This document shows positions 19,010-28,191 of a stretch of DNA of 64,000 nucleotides, piece after piece. The translations under genes and the position numbers were made by a program. The DNA comes from Opitutia bacterium (lineage in GTDB: Bacteria; Verrucomicrobiota; Verrucomicrobiia; Opitutales; Coraliomargaritaceae), in contig JAQXBA010000004.1 in the NCBI GenBank assembly GCA_029252625.1, forward strand, positions 21,223 through 85,222, read 5' to 3'. The notes beneath the pieces are model-generated. The model saw nothing but the letters and a program-made list of their open reading frames with translations, was not told where the DNA came from and did no database searches. The first letter of the stretch is position 1, and every line of letters begins with the position of its first letter.

Positions 19010-20026
19010 ATGCTACGAACTGGAACTCTAATCCTAGCCCTTTATTTAATGATCGGCTCGCTCGCACATGGTACTGAATCAAGCATCGCCGCTCCCCAGC
19101 AAGGACTCTCAAGCTCTGAAGGCTTAAGCTATTCGGACGCCGTGATCCTCGGGCTGGTCGAAGGTCTGACCGAATACCTGCCCGTTTCCTCCACCGGCCA
19201 CCTCATTATTGCCAACGCACTGCTCGGCCTTGATGGCGACGCACCGATGACTGACCAGAACGGTGAGCCAATCCTAGTCGATGACGACACCGGCAAGCTT
19301 CGCCCCTACACTATCGGCGACGCCGCTTATGCTTATGTGATCGTCATCCAAGCTGGTGCCATCGTCGCCGTGGTGCTGCTCTACTGGCGCACTATTCTAA
19401 CTCTGATCCTAGGCTGTCTCGGTAAAGACCGCAAAGGCCTCAAGCTTGCGATCAACCTGATTGCCGCCTTCATACCCGCCGCCGTGCTCGGTCTCCTACT
19501 CAACGACCTGATCGAATCCGCACTCGGCAACAATACCTTTGCCGTCGCCAGTGCCCTCATCGTCGGCGCCTTCGTGATGCTCATAGTCGAGCGTTGGCGT
19601 CAACACGGCAACAAAGGTGCCGTGCCGCCCGAAGACGGACCTGACCTCACCGAGCTCACCGTCGGCAAGTCGGTGATGATTGGCTTTTTCCAATGCTTTG
19701 CCATGTGGCCTGGCACCAGTCGCTCGATGGCGACCATCGTCGGCGGCTATCTCGCCGGACTGTCGCCCGCACACGCCGCGGAGTTTAGTTTTCTGCTGGG
19801 GCTCATCACGCTCAGCGCCGCCTCTGCTTATAAATTCCTAACCGACGGCTCCGAAATGCTCGCCGCACTCAATATCGGCCCCGTCCTAGTCGGTTGTATC
19901 GTCGCCTTCGTCGCCGCGGCACTGGCGGTTAAGTGGCTGGTCGGCTATCTTAGTAAGCACGGCCTAGCAGTCTTCGCATGGTATCGTATTGCTCTAGCGA
20001 TCGCGATCTTTGCAATGATGAAATAG
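19010..20026 (+). CDS. uppP: Undecaprenyl-diphosphatase UppP/BacA with long first loop
   Basis: A 338-residue membrane phosphatase that recycles undecaprenyl pyrophosphate for cell-wall synthesis. Catalytic motifs are ILGLVEGLTEYLPVSSTGHL and FAMWPGTSRSMATIVGGYLAG, with the typical FSFLLGLITLSAA. Usual family length is about 265-280 residues. Two additions explain the excess: an N-terminal signal-like helix (LRTGTLILALYLMIGSLAHG) plus linker, and an acidic insertion of roughly 30 residues after the first catalytic motif (DGDAPMTDQNGEPIL, DDDTGKLRPYTIG). It is a single gene, divergent from trpD. Confidence 0.93.
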   Translation: MLRTGTLILALYLMIGSLAHGTESSIAAPQQGLSSSEGLSYSDAVILGLVEGLTEYLPVSSTGHLIIANALLGLDGDAPMTDQNGEPILVDDDTGKLRPYTIGDAAYAYVIVIQAGAIVAVVLLYWRTILTLILGCLGKDRKGLKLAINLIAAFIPAAVLGLLLNDLIESALGNNTFAVASALIVGAFVMLIVERWRQHGNKGAVPPEDGPDLTELTVGKSVMIGFFQCFAMWPGTSRSMATIVGGYLAGLSPAHAAEFSFLLGLITLSAASAYKFLTDGSEMLAALNIGPVLVGCIVAFVAAALAVKWLVGYLSKHGLAVFAWYRIALAIAIFAMMK

Positions 20027-20082
20027 CCCCAGCGACACAGACATTGCTGCGCCATCTCCGGCAGACTTCCGTCCGGTCTCCC

Positions 20083-20118
20083 CTCTCAGGCCTCAGGCCT
20101 CAGCTCTCAGGTCTCAAA
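20083..20118. repeat. Degenerate CTCAGG-type intergenic repeat
   Basis: A pyrimidine-rich tract built from variants of CTCAGG/CTCAGC/CTCAGGT units between uppP and hrpB. A related tract lies at 23785-23826. Both share TCAGCTCTC. Function unknown. Confidence 0.6.
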
Positions 20119-20121
20119 TCC

Positions 20122-22683
20122 CTACCGCCATTCGTGCTTCGGGTAGCGACCCGCTAAATCTTTGCGCACGTACTGGTAAGCGCCATCCCAGAAACCATCG
20201 AGGTCATCTGTCAAATGTGCTGGCCGTTGATTCGGCGCCAGCAATTCAACCAGCAACTGAACCTTGCCATACGCCACGATCAGACTGGACCCGGGCACAT
20301 CATAAAAGTCCTGCAACTTAGATGCGATAAACGCTCGACCATCTGCTTCGTAGCGGATCCTCGCTGGGTTGCGACGCCGCGGCAAATTCATCTCCGCCGG
20401 CGCATACGTATTAATATAGTAATGCTGCTCGGGGCTGATCCACTCCTTCACCGTCGCTAGTACCGGCCGATCCTTAATCTCTTTGTAGCTTAATGCACCG
20501 TGACAGATTTGCTCGACTAACAACTGCCGCGCCTCGTCATCGATCGCAGGGATCTCTGCATCGGGACAATGCCGCGCGACAAAATTCACGCGCAATATCC
20601 AGTTTTCCACGACCGCATCCCAGCCCTTTAGATTCAACCGCCCCGCCACCACTTCGGCAGCCAGCAGCTCTGCCGCGCGATCGACATTCGGCTCGCCCTG
20701 ATCAGTCGAGGACAATACCAGATCACGAAAACGCCGCTCGCCGCGACACACCACGCGCCGCAGGCTCGAATCATACCCCGTTAACACCCCATCCGAAAAG
20801 TCATCAGGGAAAAGCTCCTCCAGCCACGCAAACTCCACCGCCGTCGCCATGCCGAGCAGCACCGTGACATCCCCGCGCACATCACGTTCCTCGATCTCAG
20901 CCGCCACAAACAAGGGTTCGTTCACCACACTCTCTCGCCGCAACTCCCCAGAGCGCGCATGCACCATACGGCAACGCCGCGTGCCGGTATCATTGCGCTT
21001 CGCGAGATGATCGGAAAAACCTGCTAGCAAACACTTACAGATGCGCTCCGCCTCATCCGGCAACGCCGCCTCACGTGTATCCAAGCCCTGGCGCTGCGCG
21101 AGCTGCAACAACTGCCGCGCCGTATCGCCCGCCTGTCGTGCCGCGCCACCATGAATTCCCAGCGCGCCGCATGCCGTTGCGTTAAACTTCGCCGCACGCG
21201 CCCGATGCCAAGCCTGCAACTGCACAAAGAAGTCCGAACGCTCGTCGGCTAGATCTTCGACCTGTCGCAGCTGCTCCTTGCGCACACGCGCATCGCGCGA
21301 CACCCGATAAAACGCGCGCCCCTGGCTCAAGCCCGCGATCAGCGCTACTTCCGGCAACACGCCGCGACGATCTGCTTCAAGCAACATTCGTGCATAACGC
21401 GGGTGCAGCGGAAACTTAGCCATCTTTTTACCTATTTCTGTAATCACGCCTTCAGCATCCAACGCACCGAGATCGTGCAGTAAATCATGCGCCCGCGTCA
21501 GTGCCTTCGGCTCCGGCGCTTCAAACCATGCGAATTCCTCTGGCTTCGAAATTCCAGCCGCGGCCAGTAACAACAAAGTCTCGGAAAGATCCACCCGCTT
21601 CACCTCGGGTTCATCCCGCTCCGCACGCGCAACCTGCTCGGACTCGCTCCACAGTCGCATACAAACGCCCGGCCCAGTACGACCCGCACGACCGGCGCGT
21701 TGCTCCGCTGAAGACCGACTGATCGGCTCCACCAAAATTGAATTAATTCCGCGCCGCGCATCATAACGCGCAATCCGCGCCAAGCCGCCATCGATCACAA
21801 CGCGCACGCCTTCGATCGTGATCGAAGTCTCCGCCACATTAGTGGACACGATCACCTTCGGACGCCCGCCCGACGACACCGCCCGATCCTGCGCATCCGG
21901 CGACAGCTCCCCATGCAGCGGCAATACATCAAAACCACGCGACTCCGGCATGGCCTGCACCGCCTCAATCGTTTTACGGATCTCAAAGGCACCTGCCATA
22001 AAGACCAAAACATCGCCCTCAATCCCCTCACGAACCGCAGATTTAAAAGCCGCAGCGGCACGCGACCACACCGGAGCGGCATCACGATTCAGCGCCGCGC
22101 CCATGTAGCGCGTCACCACCGGATACATTCGCCCCGACGCTTCCACCCGTGCACAAGGCTGCAAATAGCCCTCCAAAAAATCGACATCCAGGGTCGCCGA
22201 CATCACCACGATTTTTAGATCCGGCCGCACGGTTTGCACCGACTTCAACGCGCAAGAAATACTCAGATCACTGGTCAAATGGCGCTCATGGAATTCATCA
22301 AACACCACCGCGCCGACGCCCTTCAGCGTGGGATCTTGTAAAATCTGCCGCAGCAGGATCGCCTCCGTCACAAATCGGATCCGCGTGTTCGGTCCCACCA
22401 CATTTTCAAACCGTATTTGGTAGCCCACCTCTTCGCCCAGCTTACAGCTGCGCTCCTGCGCCACGCGCTTGGCCAACAACCGAGCCGCCAAACGCCGCGG
22501 CTGCAGCACCACCACATCGCCCGAAACCTGCGCGGCATCGATCAGGATCTGCGGCACCTGCGTCGACTTACCCGAGCCGGTCGGCGCACTCAGCACCACG
22601 CGCCCCGAAGTCGCCAAACCAGCAACGATTTGATCCGCAACGGAATGAATGGGCAGCGTTAAATGGGAATCAGGGATGGGCAC
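20122..22683 (-). CDS. hrpB: ATP-dependent helicase HrpB (DEAH family)
   Basis: An 853-residue DEAH/RHA helicase of HrpB length and order: Walker A VVLSAPTGSGKSTQVPQ, motif Ia LQPRRLAARLLAKRVAQE, motif II VVFDEFHERH, motif III VVMSATLD, motif V VIVSTNVAETSITIEGVRVV and motif VI SSAEQRAGRAGRTGPGVC, then the HA2 and HrpB C-terminal regions. HrpB is a putative RNA helicase of poorly defined role. The start is GTG at 22683. It lies 19 bp after the metallophosphoesterase gene, suggesting co-transcription. The base composition is more GC-rich than in flanking genes. Confidence 0.93.
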   Translation of the reverse strand: MPIPDSHLTLPIHSVADQIVAGLATSGRVVLSAPTGSGKSTQVPQILIDAAQVSGDVVVLQPRRLAARLLAKRVAQERSCKLGEEVGYQIRFENVVGPNTRIRFVTEAILLRQILQDPTLKGVGAVVFDEFHERHLTSDLSISCALKSVQTVRPDLKIVVMSATLDVDFLEGYLQPCARVEASGRMYPVVTRYMGAALNRDAAPVWSRAAAAFKSAVREGIEGDVLVFMAGAFEIRKTIEAVQAMPESRGFDVLPLHGELSPDAQDRAVSSGGRPKVIVSTNVAETSITIEGVRVVIDGGLARIARYDARRGINSILVEPISRSSAEQRAGRAGRTGPGVCMRLWSESEQVARAERDEPEVKRVDLSETLLLLAAAGISKPEEFAWFEAPEPKALTRAHDLLHDLGALDAEGVITEIGKKMAKFPLHPRYARMLLEADRRGVLPEVALIAGLSQGRAFYRVSRDARVRKEQLRQVEDLADERSDFFVQLQAWHRARAAKFNATACGALGIHGGAARQAGDTARQLLQLAQRQGLDTREAALPDEAERICKCLLAGFSDHLAKRNDTGTRRCRMVHARSGELRRESVVNEPLFVAAEIEERDVRGDVTVLLGMATAVEFAWLEELFPDDFSDGVLTGYDSSLRRVVCRGERRFRDLVLSSTDQGEPNVDRAAELLAAEVVAGRLNLKGWDAVVENWILRVNFVARHCPDAEIPAIDDEARQLLVEQICHGALSYKEIKDRPVLATVKEWISPEQHYYINTYAPAEMNLPRRRNPARIRYEADGRAFIASKLQDFYDVPGSSLIVAYGKVQLLVELLAPNQRPAHLTDDLDGFWDGAYQYVRKDLAGRYPKHEWR

Positions 22684-22702
22684 ACATCAAGCAGTGCAGC
22701 CC

Positions 22703-23674
22703 CTATGCCTCGCCGCAACGCAAAACATGCAGCGTCACTTCCGGCATACAATTTAGCCGGACCGGCAATCCTGACGAACCAGTACCGCGGCTGGTGTAGC
22801 CCTGCAAGGGGCCCTCGTGCCACACGCCAGAAAGGACGTGACGCGGCGCACTGCGGTCGTGCATCAGCACGCGCCCGCCGGGCAGGCAAATCTGCCCGCC
22901 ATGCGTGTGGCCCGCCATGAGAAAATCAAAGCCGAATTGTTGCGCGGCACGGTAGGTTTCTGGCGAGTGCGACAATAATACCTTGCACGCATCCGCAGGT
23001 ACACCACGCAACGCATGCTCAAAATTATGACTCTTGTAAAAATTCGGATCATCAATCCCGACTAAATACAGCGCCGTGTCGCCACGCCGCAGTACCACAT
23101 GCTCATTCAACAGGAACTGTATCCCCGCCCCCTCCATCGAAGGCACTTTAGCCAACGAGTCGTGATTGCCGAGGATGGCGTAGCGCGGCGAATCGACCGC
23201 CTGTAACATCTCAATGGTCGCCTCCGTTGCGTCTAAGTGATCACTGAAAGTGCAGGTGCGATAGTCGCCCGTAAGAGCCATCACATCGTACTGCAGAGGC
23301 GCAATCACGCGCCGCACCGCGGCCGAAAAATCCGGGTGTAGATCGGCATGCAGATCCGTCAGTTGCAAAATCGTGAAGCCATCAAATGCGGCCGGCAAGC
23401 GCGCCAATACCACCTCATTGCGTACCACATGTATATCAAAGTAATTGCGATGTGCCCGCGCCCACAAGCCAGTCAGCTTTAAGCAGCTTCGAATAAGGCC
23501 ATAAAAATCCCAGTAATGCTCAAAGCGAAACCAGCCCCGACTGTTGCCCACACCTTGCCGCGCGCGCATGCGTCGCTCCGCTTGTAAGCGCGCCGCAAAT
23601 TCGGCCGCACCCATACGTTCGGCCAGCACCTGCAGCGCAGTGTGCTCTGGAGTTCCTGTGGTTAAATGAGGCAT
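22703..23674 (-). CDS. Calcineurin-like metallophosphoesterase (YaeI/LpxG-like)
   Basis: A protein of about 323 residues with a complete metallophosphoesterase domain: LQLTDLHADLHPDF, VMALTGDYRTC, YAILGNHDSLAK, VLLSHSPETYR and LMAGHTHGGQICLPGG, ending in TSRGTGSSGLPVRL, typical of the YkuE/YaeI subgroup. An N-terminal region of about 100 residues precedes the domain and may contact the membrane. In Chlamydia a member of this subgroup (LpxG) replaces LpxH in lipid A synthesis; whether this protein does so is inference. The ATG at 23674 is preferred to a GTG two codons upstream. hrpB follows 19 bp downstream. Confidence 0.85.
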   Translation of the reverse strand: MPHLTTGTPEHTALQVLAERMGAAEFAARLQAERRMRARQGVGNSRGWFRFEHYWDFYGLIRSCLKLTGLWARAHRNYFDIHVVRNEVVLARLPAAFDGFTILQLTDLHADLHPDFSAAVRRVIAPLQYDVMALTGDYRTCTFSDHLDATEATIEMLQAVDSPRYAILGNHDSLAKVPSMEGAGIQFLLNEHVVLRRGDTALYLVGIDDPNFYKSHNFEHALRGVPADACKVLLSHSPETYRAAQQFGFDFLMAGHTHGGQICLPGGRVLMHDRSAPRHVLSGVWHEGPLQGYTSRGTGSSGLPVRLNCMPEVTLHVLRCGEA

Positions 23675-23784
23675 CGTCACCCTTTAATAAATGTAAAATC
23701 GCGATGACTGCGAATGCAAATCTGCTCTGAATCACCCCTTGGAGACAGAATTAAGTAGGCTTAACAACTCAGCCCTCACCTCGA

Positions 23785-23826
23785 TTCTCAAGTCTCAAGT
23801 TTCAGCTCTCCCTTCTCAGGGCTCCC
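23785..23826. repeat. Degenerate CTCAAG/CTCAGG intergenic repeat
   Basis: A pyrimidine-rich tract of TCTCAAG, TCTCAAG, TTTCAGC and TCTCAGG units upstream of ribB, related to 20083-20118. No FMN riboswitch consensus is visible in this leader. Confidence 0.55.
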
Positions 23827-23901
23827 ACCTCATGCTCGCGCATCTCAATTTGTTGACGCTACGTGCTGGACTCCAATCCGATTCATCGTAACTTGCCCAT
23901 A

Positions 23902-25017
23902 ATGACGACCGCACAGAAGCACTCAGAAGCCTTCGATAGTATTGAATCCGCCATCCGCGACATTGCTGAGGGCAAGATGGTTATTGTAACTGACGACGAG
24001 TCTCGTGAGAACGAAGGCGATTTGATCATGGCTGCCGAAAAGGTGACACCACAAGCAGTCAACCAGATGGCACTGCATGCTCGGGGCTTGATTTGCGTGC
24101 CGATGCTGGGGCATCAATTACGCCGCTTAGGCATCAGTCCAATGGCTGCCGAAAATCGCGAATCACATCAGACTGACTTTGCTATCTCAGTGGATGCCGC
24201 CGAGGGCATCACCACCGGGATCAGCGCTTACGACCGCGCAGAGACAATCCGAATTCTCGCCGATCCGACTGCGCACCCGGACATGCTCGTACAGCCTGGC
24301 CACGTGTTCCCGCTACGCGCGCGCCCGGGCGGGGTGCTACAGCGCGCTGGCCACACCGAGGCTGCGGTCGACTTAGCACAACTTGCGGGCTTGCACCCGA
24401 GCGGAGTGATTTGCGAAATTTTAAACAACGACGGTACGCTCGCGCGGGTCCCGGATCTGATTGAGTATAAGCAGACCCACAATTTGAAGCTAATCTCGAT
24501 CGCAGATTTGATCGAGTATCGCCTAACCCGCGACCGCTTAATCGAGCACATCTTGACGCGCCCTTTTGAATCCGAATTCGGCACCTTCGACCTGCATATC
24601 TTCCGCAGTATTTTGGATGATCGCCAACATCTCGCGCTTACAATGGGCGAACTGACAGCAGAGCCAACATTGGTGCGCGTGCAAAGTGAGAACCTGTTGA
24701 TTGATATTTTCCGCTCGAAGACGCTCGGAGGGCACAACGTACTGGCATCTGCCATGCAGAAAATTGCCGAGGCCAAACACGGTGCCTTAATTTATATAGA
24801 GCAACCACAGGGCGGCGTACAAGTGATTACGGGGGGCGAAACTGCAGCGTCCAAACAGATTGGTCCAGCGAAAATGGACTTCCGAGACTACGGAATCGGC
24901 GCTCAAATCTTGGTTGAACTCGGCTTAAAGAAAATCCGACTACTCTCCAGTACAACTCGTAAAGTGGTCGGCCTAGATGGCTATAATCTGGAAATCGTTG
25001 AACAGATTGAAGTATAA
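23902..25017 (+). CDS. ribB: DHBP synthase (RibB) fused to a degenerate RibA domain
   Basis: A protein of about 371 residues. The N-terminal half is an intact 3,4-dihydroxy-2-butanone-4-phosphate synthase: VIVTDDESRENEGDLIMAAE (metal and substrate acids), FPLRARPGGVLQRAGHTEAA and LHPSGVICEILNNDG. The C-terminal half is homologous to GTP cyclohydrolase II but lacks the three zinc cysteines: the SEC position reads SEN and the CDC position reads LGG, while the tail DFRDYGIGAQILVELGLKKI is conserved. The protein should therefore supply only the DHBP branch of riboflavin synthesis, with GTP cyclohydrolase elsewhere. The ATG at 23902 is preferred to a GTG at 23863. Confidence 0.92.
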   Translation: MTTAQKHSEAFDSIESAIRDIAEGKMVIVTDDESRENEGDLIMAAEKVTPQAVNQMALHARGLICVPMLGHQLRRLGISPMAAENRESHQTDFAISVDAAEGITTGISAYDRAETIRILADPTAHPDMLVQPGHVFPLRARPGGVLQRAGHTEAAVDLAQLAGLHPSGVICEILNNDGTLARVPDLIEYKQTHNLKLISIADLIEYRLTRDRLIEHILTRPFESEFGTFDLHIFRSILDDRQHLALTMGELTAEPTLVRVQSENLLIDIFRSKTLGGHNVLASAMQKIAEAKHGALIYIEQPQGGVQVITGGETAASKQIGPAKMDFRDYGIGAQILVELGLKKIRLLSSTTRKVVGLDGYNLEIVEQIEV

Positions 25018-25071
25018 CCGACCAAGTCATTCGCCTGCACACATATTTTTTTACACCTTGCTCTTAATCAT

Positions 25072-25737
25072 ATGCCTAAAAAAGCCAACGTAGCTGTCAT
25101 TCTTTCCGGCTGTGGAGTCTTCGACGGCGCGGAGATTCACGAATCGGTCCTCACACTGCTCGCCCTAGCGCGCGCCGGAGCCAAAGTCACCTGCGCCGCA
25201 CCAGACATCACGCAGCGCCATGTGATTAACCATACGACCGGCGAAGAGTTAGAAGACGAAGATCGTAATGTGCTGGAAGAAGCGGCGCGCATCTCGCGTG
25301 GTGAAATCGAGCACCTCGGCCAAATCAAGCTAAACCAATTCGACGCCATCATTTTCGTTGGCGGGTTTGGAGTGGCGAAAAATTTGTCAAGTCTTGCCTT
25401 CGACGGCATCGACTACGACATTGACCCGATCATCAACAGTCTGATCCAAGACGCCCACCAACAATCTAAGGCCCTCGGCTTTGTCTGTATTGCACCAGTT
25501 CTGGCTGCGGCTGCACTTGGCAGTAAAAAGGTACGCCTGACGATCGGCAACGACGCCGACACCGCAGCAATTCTAGAGCATAAAGGCGCACAGCACGTCA
25601 ATTGTGCAGTCGACGAAATCGTGATTGATTCCACCCACCGCGTGGTCACCACTCCAGCCTATATGCTGGCCGAAAACATCCTCCAAGCCGAAGCGGGCAT
25701 CAATAAACTGGTCACCGCGGTTCTAGAGCTTGCATAA
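25072..25737 (+). CDS. elbB: ElbB-type DJ-1/PfpI-superfamily protein
   Basis: A 221-residue protein of the ElbB (GATase1, DJ-1-like) family, once linked to isoprenoid synthesis and shown to have glyoxalase-like activity in E. coli. Family features include AVILSGCGVFDGAEIHESVLTL, the CAAPDITQRHVINH segment, IIFVGGFGVAKNLSS and the nucleophile elbow ALGFVCIAPVLAA with its cysteine. Full length, no signal peptide. It is followed by the rpmF promoter region. Confidence 0.9.
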   Translation: MPKKANVAVILSGCGVFDGAEIHESVLTLLALARAGAKVTCAAPDITQRHVINHTTGEELEDEDRNVLEEAARISRGEIEHLGQIKLNQFDAIIFVGGFGVAKNLSSLAFDGIDYDIDPIINSLIQDAHQQSKALGFVCIAPVLAAAALGSKKVRLTIGNDADTAAILEHKGAQHVNCAVDEIVIDSTHRVVTTPAYMLAENILQAEAGINKLVTAVLELA

Positions 25738-25764
25738 TCTCTGAAAATTAACCTGATTGAATAC

Positions 25765-25792
25765 TTGACGGGGCGATTTTAGGCTCTTTAAT
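25765..25792 (+). promoter_or_regulatory. Candidate sigma-70 promoter for rpmF-plsX-fabH
   Basis: TTGACG at 25765-25770 and TTTAAT at 25787-25792, spaced 16 bp. Each differs from the sigma-70 consensus by one base. It lies 58 bp upstream of the rpmF ATG and is the best-looking promoter in the window. Confidence 0.6.
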
Positions 25793-25850
25793 CCGCGCCC
25801 TTTAGAAGACCTCGCAGGTCGAATCATTTTCATCTAAGCAAACAAATCTC

Positions 25851-26030
25851 ATGGGACAGCCAAAACGCAAACAATCCAAGCAACGCAGCCGTAAACGCCG
25901 TGGTGCTGTTACTTATCAATTGCCACAACTGGCAAAGGACCCACAGGACGGCACACTATTTCGTCCGCATCGTGTGAATCCAGCCAATGGGCTGTACCGC
26001 GGCCGCCAAGTGCTTGACGTCGAAGCCTAA
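25851..26030 (+). CDS. rpmF: 50S ribosomal protein L32
   Basis: A 59-residue protein, MGQPKRKQSKQRSRKRRG at its N-terminus, matching L32's basic N-terminal tail, with the conserved RPHRVNPANGLYRGRQVLD-like C-terminal end. It lacks the four zinc-binding cysteines found in some L32 proteins, so it is the zinc-free form. The arrangement rpmF-plsX-fabH is conserved across many bacteria and supports the call. plsX begins 41 bp downstream. Confidence 0.93.
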   Translation: MGQPKRKQSKQRSRKRRGAVTYQLPQLAKDPQDGTLFRPHRVNPANGLYRGRQVLDVEA

Positions 26031-26071
26031 GCTTCGCGTAAGCCGTAACACCGCACATTTTAAAACCACCT

Positions 26072-27139
26072 ATGGGCGCTAGCGCAGTCAACTGTACCAT
26101 TGCAGTCGACACCATGGGCGGAGACAAAGGGCCCACTGAATTCATTCGTGGGCTTTTTTATGCCCTCGAAGAGCTGAAGCTGGACTGCAACTTCACACTC
26201 GTCGGTAATCAGCGACTGCTGGAGCGCCTGCTAAAAGTCGGCAAACTTGAGGCTTACTCTGATCGGATCAAAATCATCCACTCGACTCAAGTGATTGGAA
26301 TGCATGAAAAACCGATCCAGGCGCTGAAGAGCAAAAAAGACTCTTCGATGGTGAAAGCCGTCGCTCTGCTCAAAAACGAACAAGCTGATGCAATGATTAG
26401 CTGCGGCAACACCGGCGCTCTGATGGCCGGCGGCACACTGCGCCTGCGCCAGATCGCGGGAGTCGATCGCCCGGCACTCGGCATCATCGTGCCCAGCAAG
26501 CAAAGCCCATTCGTCTTAACCGACGTCGGCGCGAACCCTGAGTCGACGCCAGAAAATCTGGTGCATAATGCGGTACTTGGCGCGAACTACGCCAAAGCCG
26601 CGCTCAATATCACTAACCCACGTGTCGCATTGCTGACGATCGGCACTGAAGAGGGTAAAGGTAATGCCTTAACCAATGCGACCCATTTACTGCTACAAGA
26701 AATAGACGGCGTTATTAACTACACTGGGCCGATCGAAGGCTTCCAACTCTTCGACGGCAATGTCGATGTCGTCGTGTGCGATGGATTCGTCGGCAACGTC
26801 GTTTTAAAATCAAGCGAAGCACTGTTCGGCTTCATTGGTAGCACGATCCGCGAAGAACTGGTCCGCAACGTGAAACGTAAAATCGGGGCCGTACTTTCCA
26901 AGTCAGCGTTCAAGGACATGAAGACACGCCTCGGCCCAGATCAACATGCAGGCGCACCCCTCCTCGGCCTGCGCGGCAACATCTTAAAAGCCCACGGATC
27001 CTCTAATTACGTCGCTATTGCCAACGCCTTACGGATCGCTCAAGAAGTAGTCATGCATGATATGATTGACTCTATCGGCAGTGACATCAATCAAGCTAAT
27101 GCATTGACCACTCAATTTGATTCAGAGAACGCCCCTTAG
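26072..27139 (+). CDS. plsX: Phosphate acyltransferase PlsX
   Basis: A 355-residue enzyme making acyl-phosphate from acyl-ACP for phospholipid synthesis. Signatures are CTIAVDTMGGDKGPTEFIRG, MISCGNTGALMAGGTLRLR, PFVLTDVGANPESTPENL, LLTIGTEEGKGNALT and VVVCDGFVGNVVLKSSEAL, with the LGLRGNILKAHGSSN end. It lies between rpmF and fabH in the classical order; the fabH start is 45 bp downstream. Confidence 0.97.
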   Translation: MGASAVNCTIAVDTMGGDKGPTEFIRGLFYALEELKLDCNFTLVGNQRLLERLLKVGKLEAYSDRIKIIHSTQVIGMHEKPIQALKSKKDSSMVKAVALLKNEQADAMISCGNTGALMAGGTLRLRQIAGVDRPALGIIVPSKQSPFVLTDVGANPESTPENLVHNAVLGANYAKAALNITNPRVALLTIGTEEGKGNALTNATHLLLQEIDGVINYTGPIEGFQLFDGNVDVVVCDGFVGNVVLKSSEALFGFIGSTIREELVRNVKRKIGAVLSKSAFKDMKTRLGPDQHAGAPLLGLRGNILKAHGSSNYVAIANALRIAQEVVMHDMIDSIGSDINQANALTTQFDSENAP

Positions 27140-27184
27140 CTATCGCAATGTTCCCTATAATACAGAGTTCCATCTCTACCTTGC

Positions 27185-28186
27185 ATGCCTAGCCACTCAC
27201 AGTCTGTCACTTTAACCGGTACTGGCTCCTACGCGCCAATCAATATCGTAACGAACGACGATATGGCGAAAATCGTCGATACCTCCGACGAATGGATACG
27301 CAGTCGTAGCGGTATCGGCGCCCGACACTTTGCTGCCACCGACGAAACTACCAGCGACATGGCATGTATCGCGGGTAAGCGCGCGATCGAAGCCGCCGGA
27401 ATCGATCGTAATAAAATCGACTTAATCATCGTCGCGACGATGACGCCTGATATGCCCTTCCCCTCGACCGCATGCCTGGTGCAGAGCAAACTCGGGCTGC
27501 CAAATGTCACTACTTTCGATATGCAAGCTGCCTGCTCAGGCTTTGTCTACGGACTCAGCGTTGCCAACTCGATGCTGCTGTCTGGCAATTTCAAGAACGC
27601 GCTGGTCATTGGTGCTGAGAAAATGAGCGGCATCCTCGATTTCGAAGATCGCACGACTTGCGTGCTGTTCGGCGATGGCGCTGGCGCAGCGGTTCTCTCG
27701 GCCACCCACACAGCCGAAAAAGTCGGCATATTAGGGGCCCTTGGCGGCGCAGATGGGTCTGATCCAAGCTTGCTGCAGCAACCAGGTGGCGGTTCCGCCA
27801 TGCCAGCCACGAATGAGTCGATCGCAAGTCGTCAGCACTTTCTTAAGATGAACGGCAAAGAAATCTTCAAATCCGCAGTACGGGTGATGGGACAAGCCAG
27901 TACCGACATCATCGAGCAAATGGGCTACAGCCCAGAGGACCTCAATCTAGTCATCCCTCATCAAGCCAATATGCGTATCATCGAGAGTTTGGCAAAACGC
28001 TTGGCCATCCCGATGGAGAAATTCCATAACAACTTAGACCGCTATGGCAACACCTCTGCGGCATCGGTGCCGATCGCACTCGACGAAGCCTATCGCGCAG
28101 GACGCATTCAATCGGGCGACTTGGTCTTACTGGTTGCATTCGGAGCAGGCTTGACGTGGGCTTCTACCCTGATCAGATGGCAGTAA
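27185..28186 (+). CDS. fabH: 3-oxoacyl-ACP synthase III
   Basis: A 333-residue ketoacyl-ACP synthase III initiating fatty-acid synthesis from acyl-CoA and malonyl-ACP. The catalytic triad is complete: Cys117 in [13 protein letters not shown], His in [12 protein letters not shown] and Asn in [16 protein letters not shown]. Also visible are [16 protein letters not shown] and the [10 protein letters not shown] glycine loop. The bamD-like gene begins 5 bp after its stop, so the two are coupled. Confidence 0.97.
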   Translation: MPSHSQSVTLTGTGSYAPINIVTNDDMAKIVDTSDEWIRSRSGIGARHFAATDETTSDMACIAGKRAIEAAGIDRNKIDLIIVATMTPDMPFPSTACLVQSKLGLPNVTTFDMQAACSGFVYGLSVANSMLLSGNFKNALVIGAEKMSGILDFEDRTTCVLFGDGAGAAVLSATHTAEKVGILGALGGADGSDPSLLQQPGGGSAMPATNESIASRQHFLKMNGKEIFKSAVRVMGQASTDIIEQMGYSPEDLNLVIPHQANMRIIESLAKRLAIPMEKFHNNLDRYGNTSAASVPIALDEAYRAGRIQSGDLVLLVAFGAGLTWASTLIRWQ

Positions 28187-28191
28187 CTTCT

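Noticed and set aside
23681..23901. FMN riboswitch upstream of the ribB fusion
   Set aside because: None of the conserved RFN-element blocks (AGGGT, GGGTGAAATTC-type) could be found in the leader.
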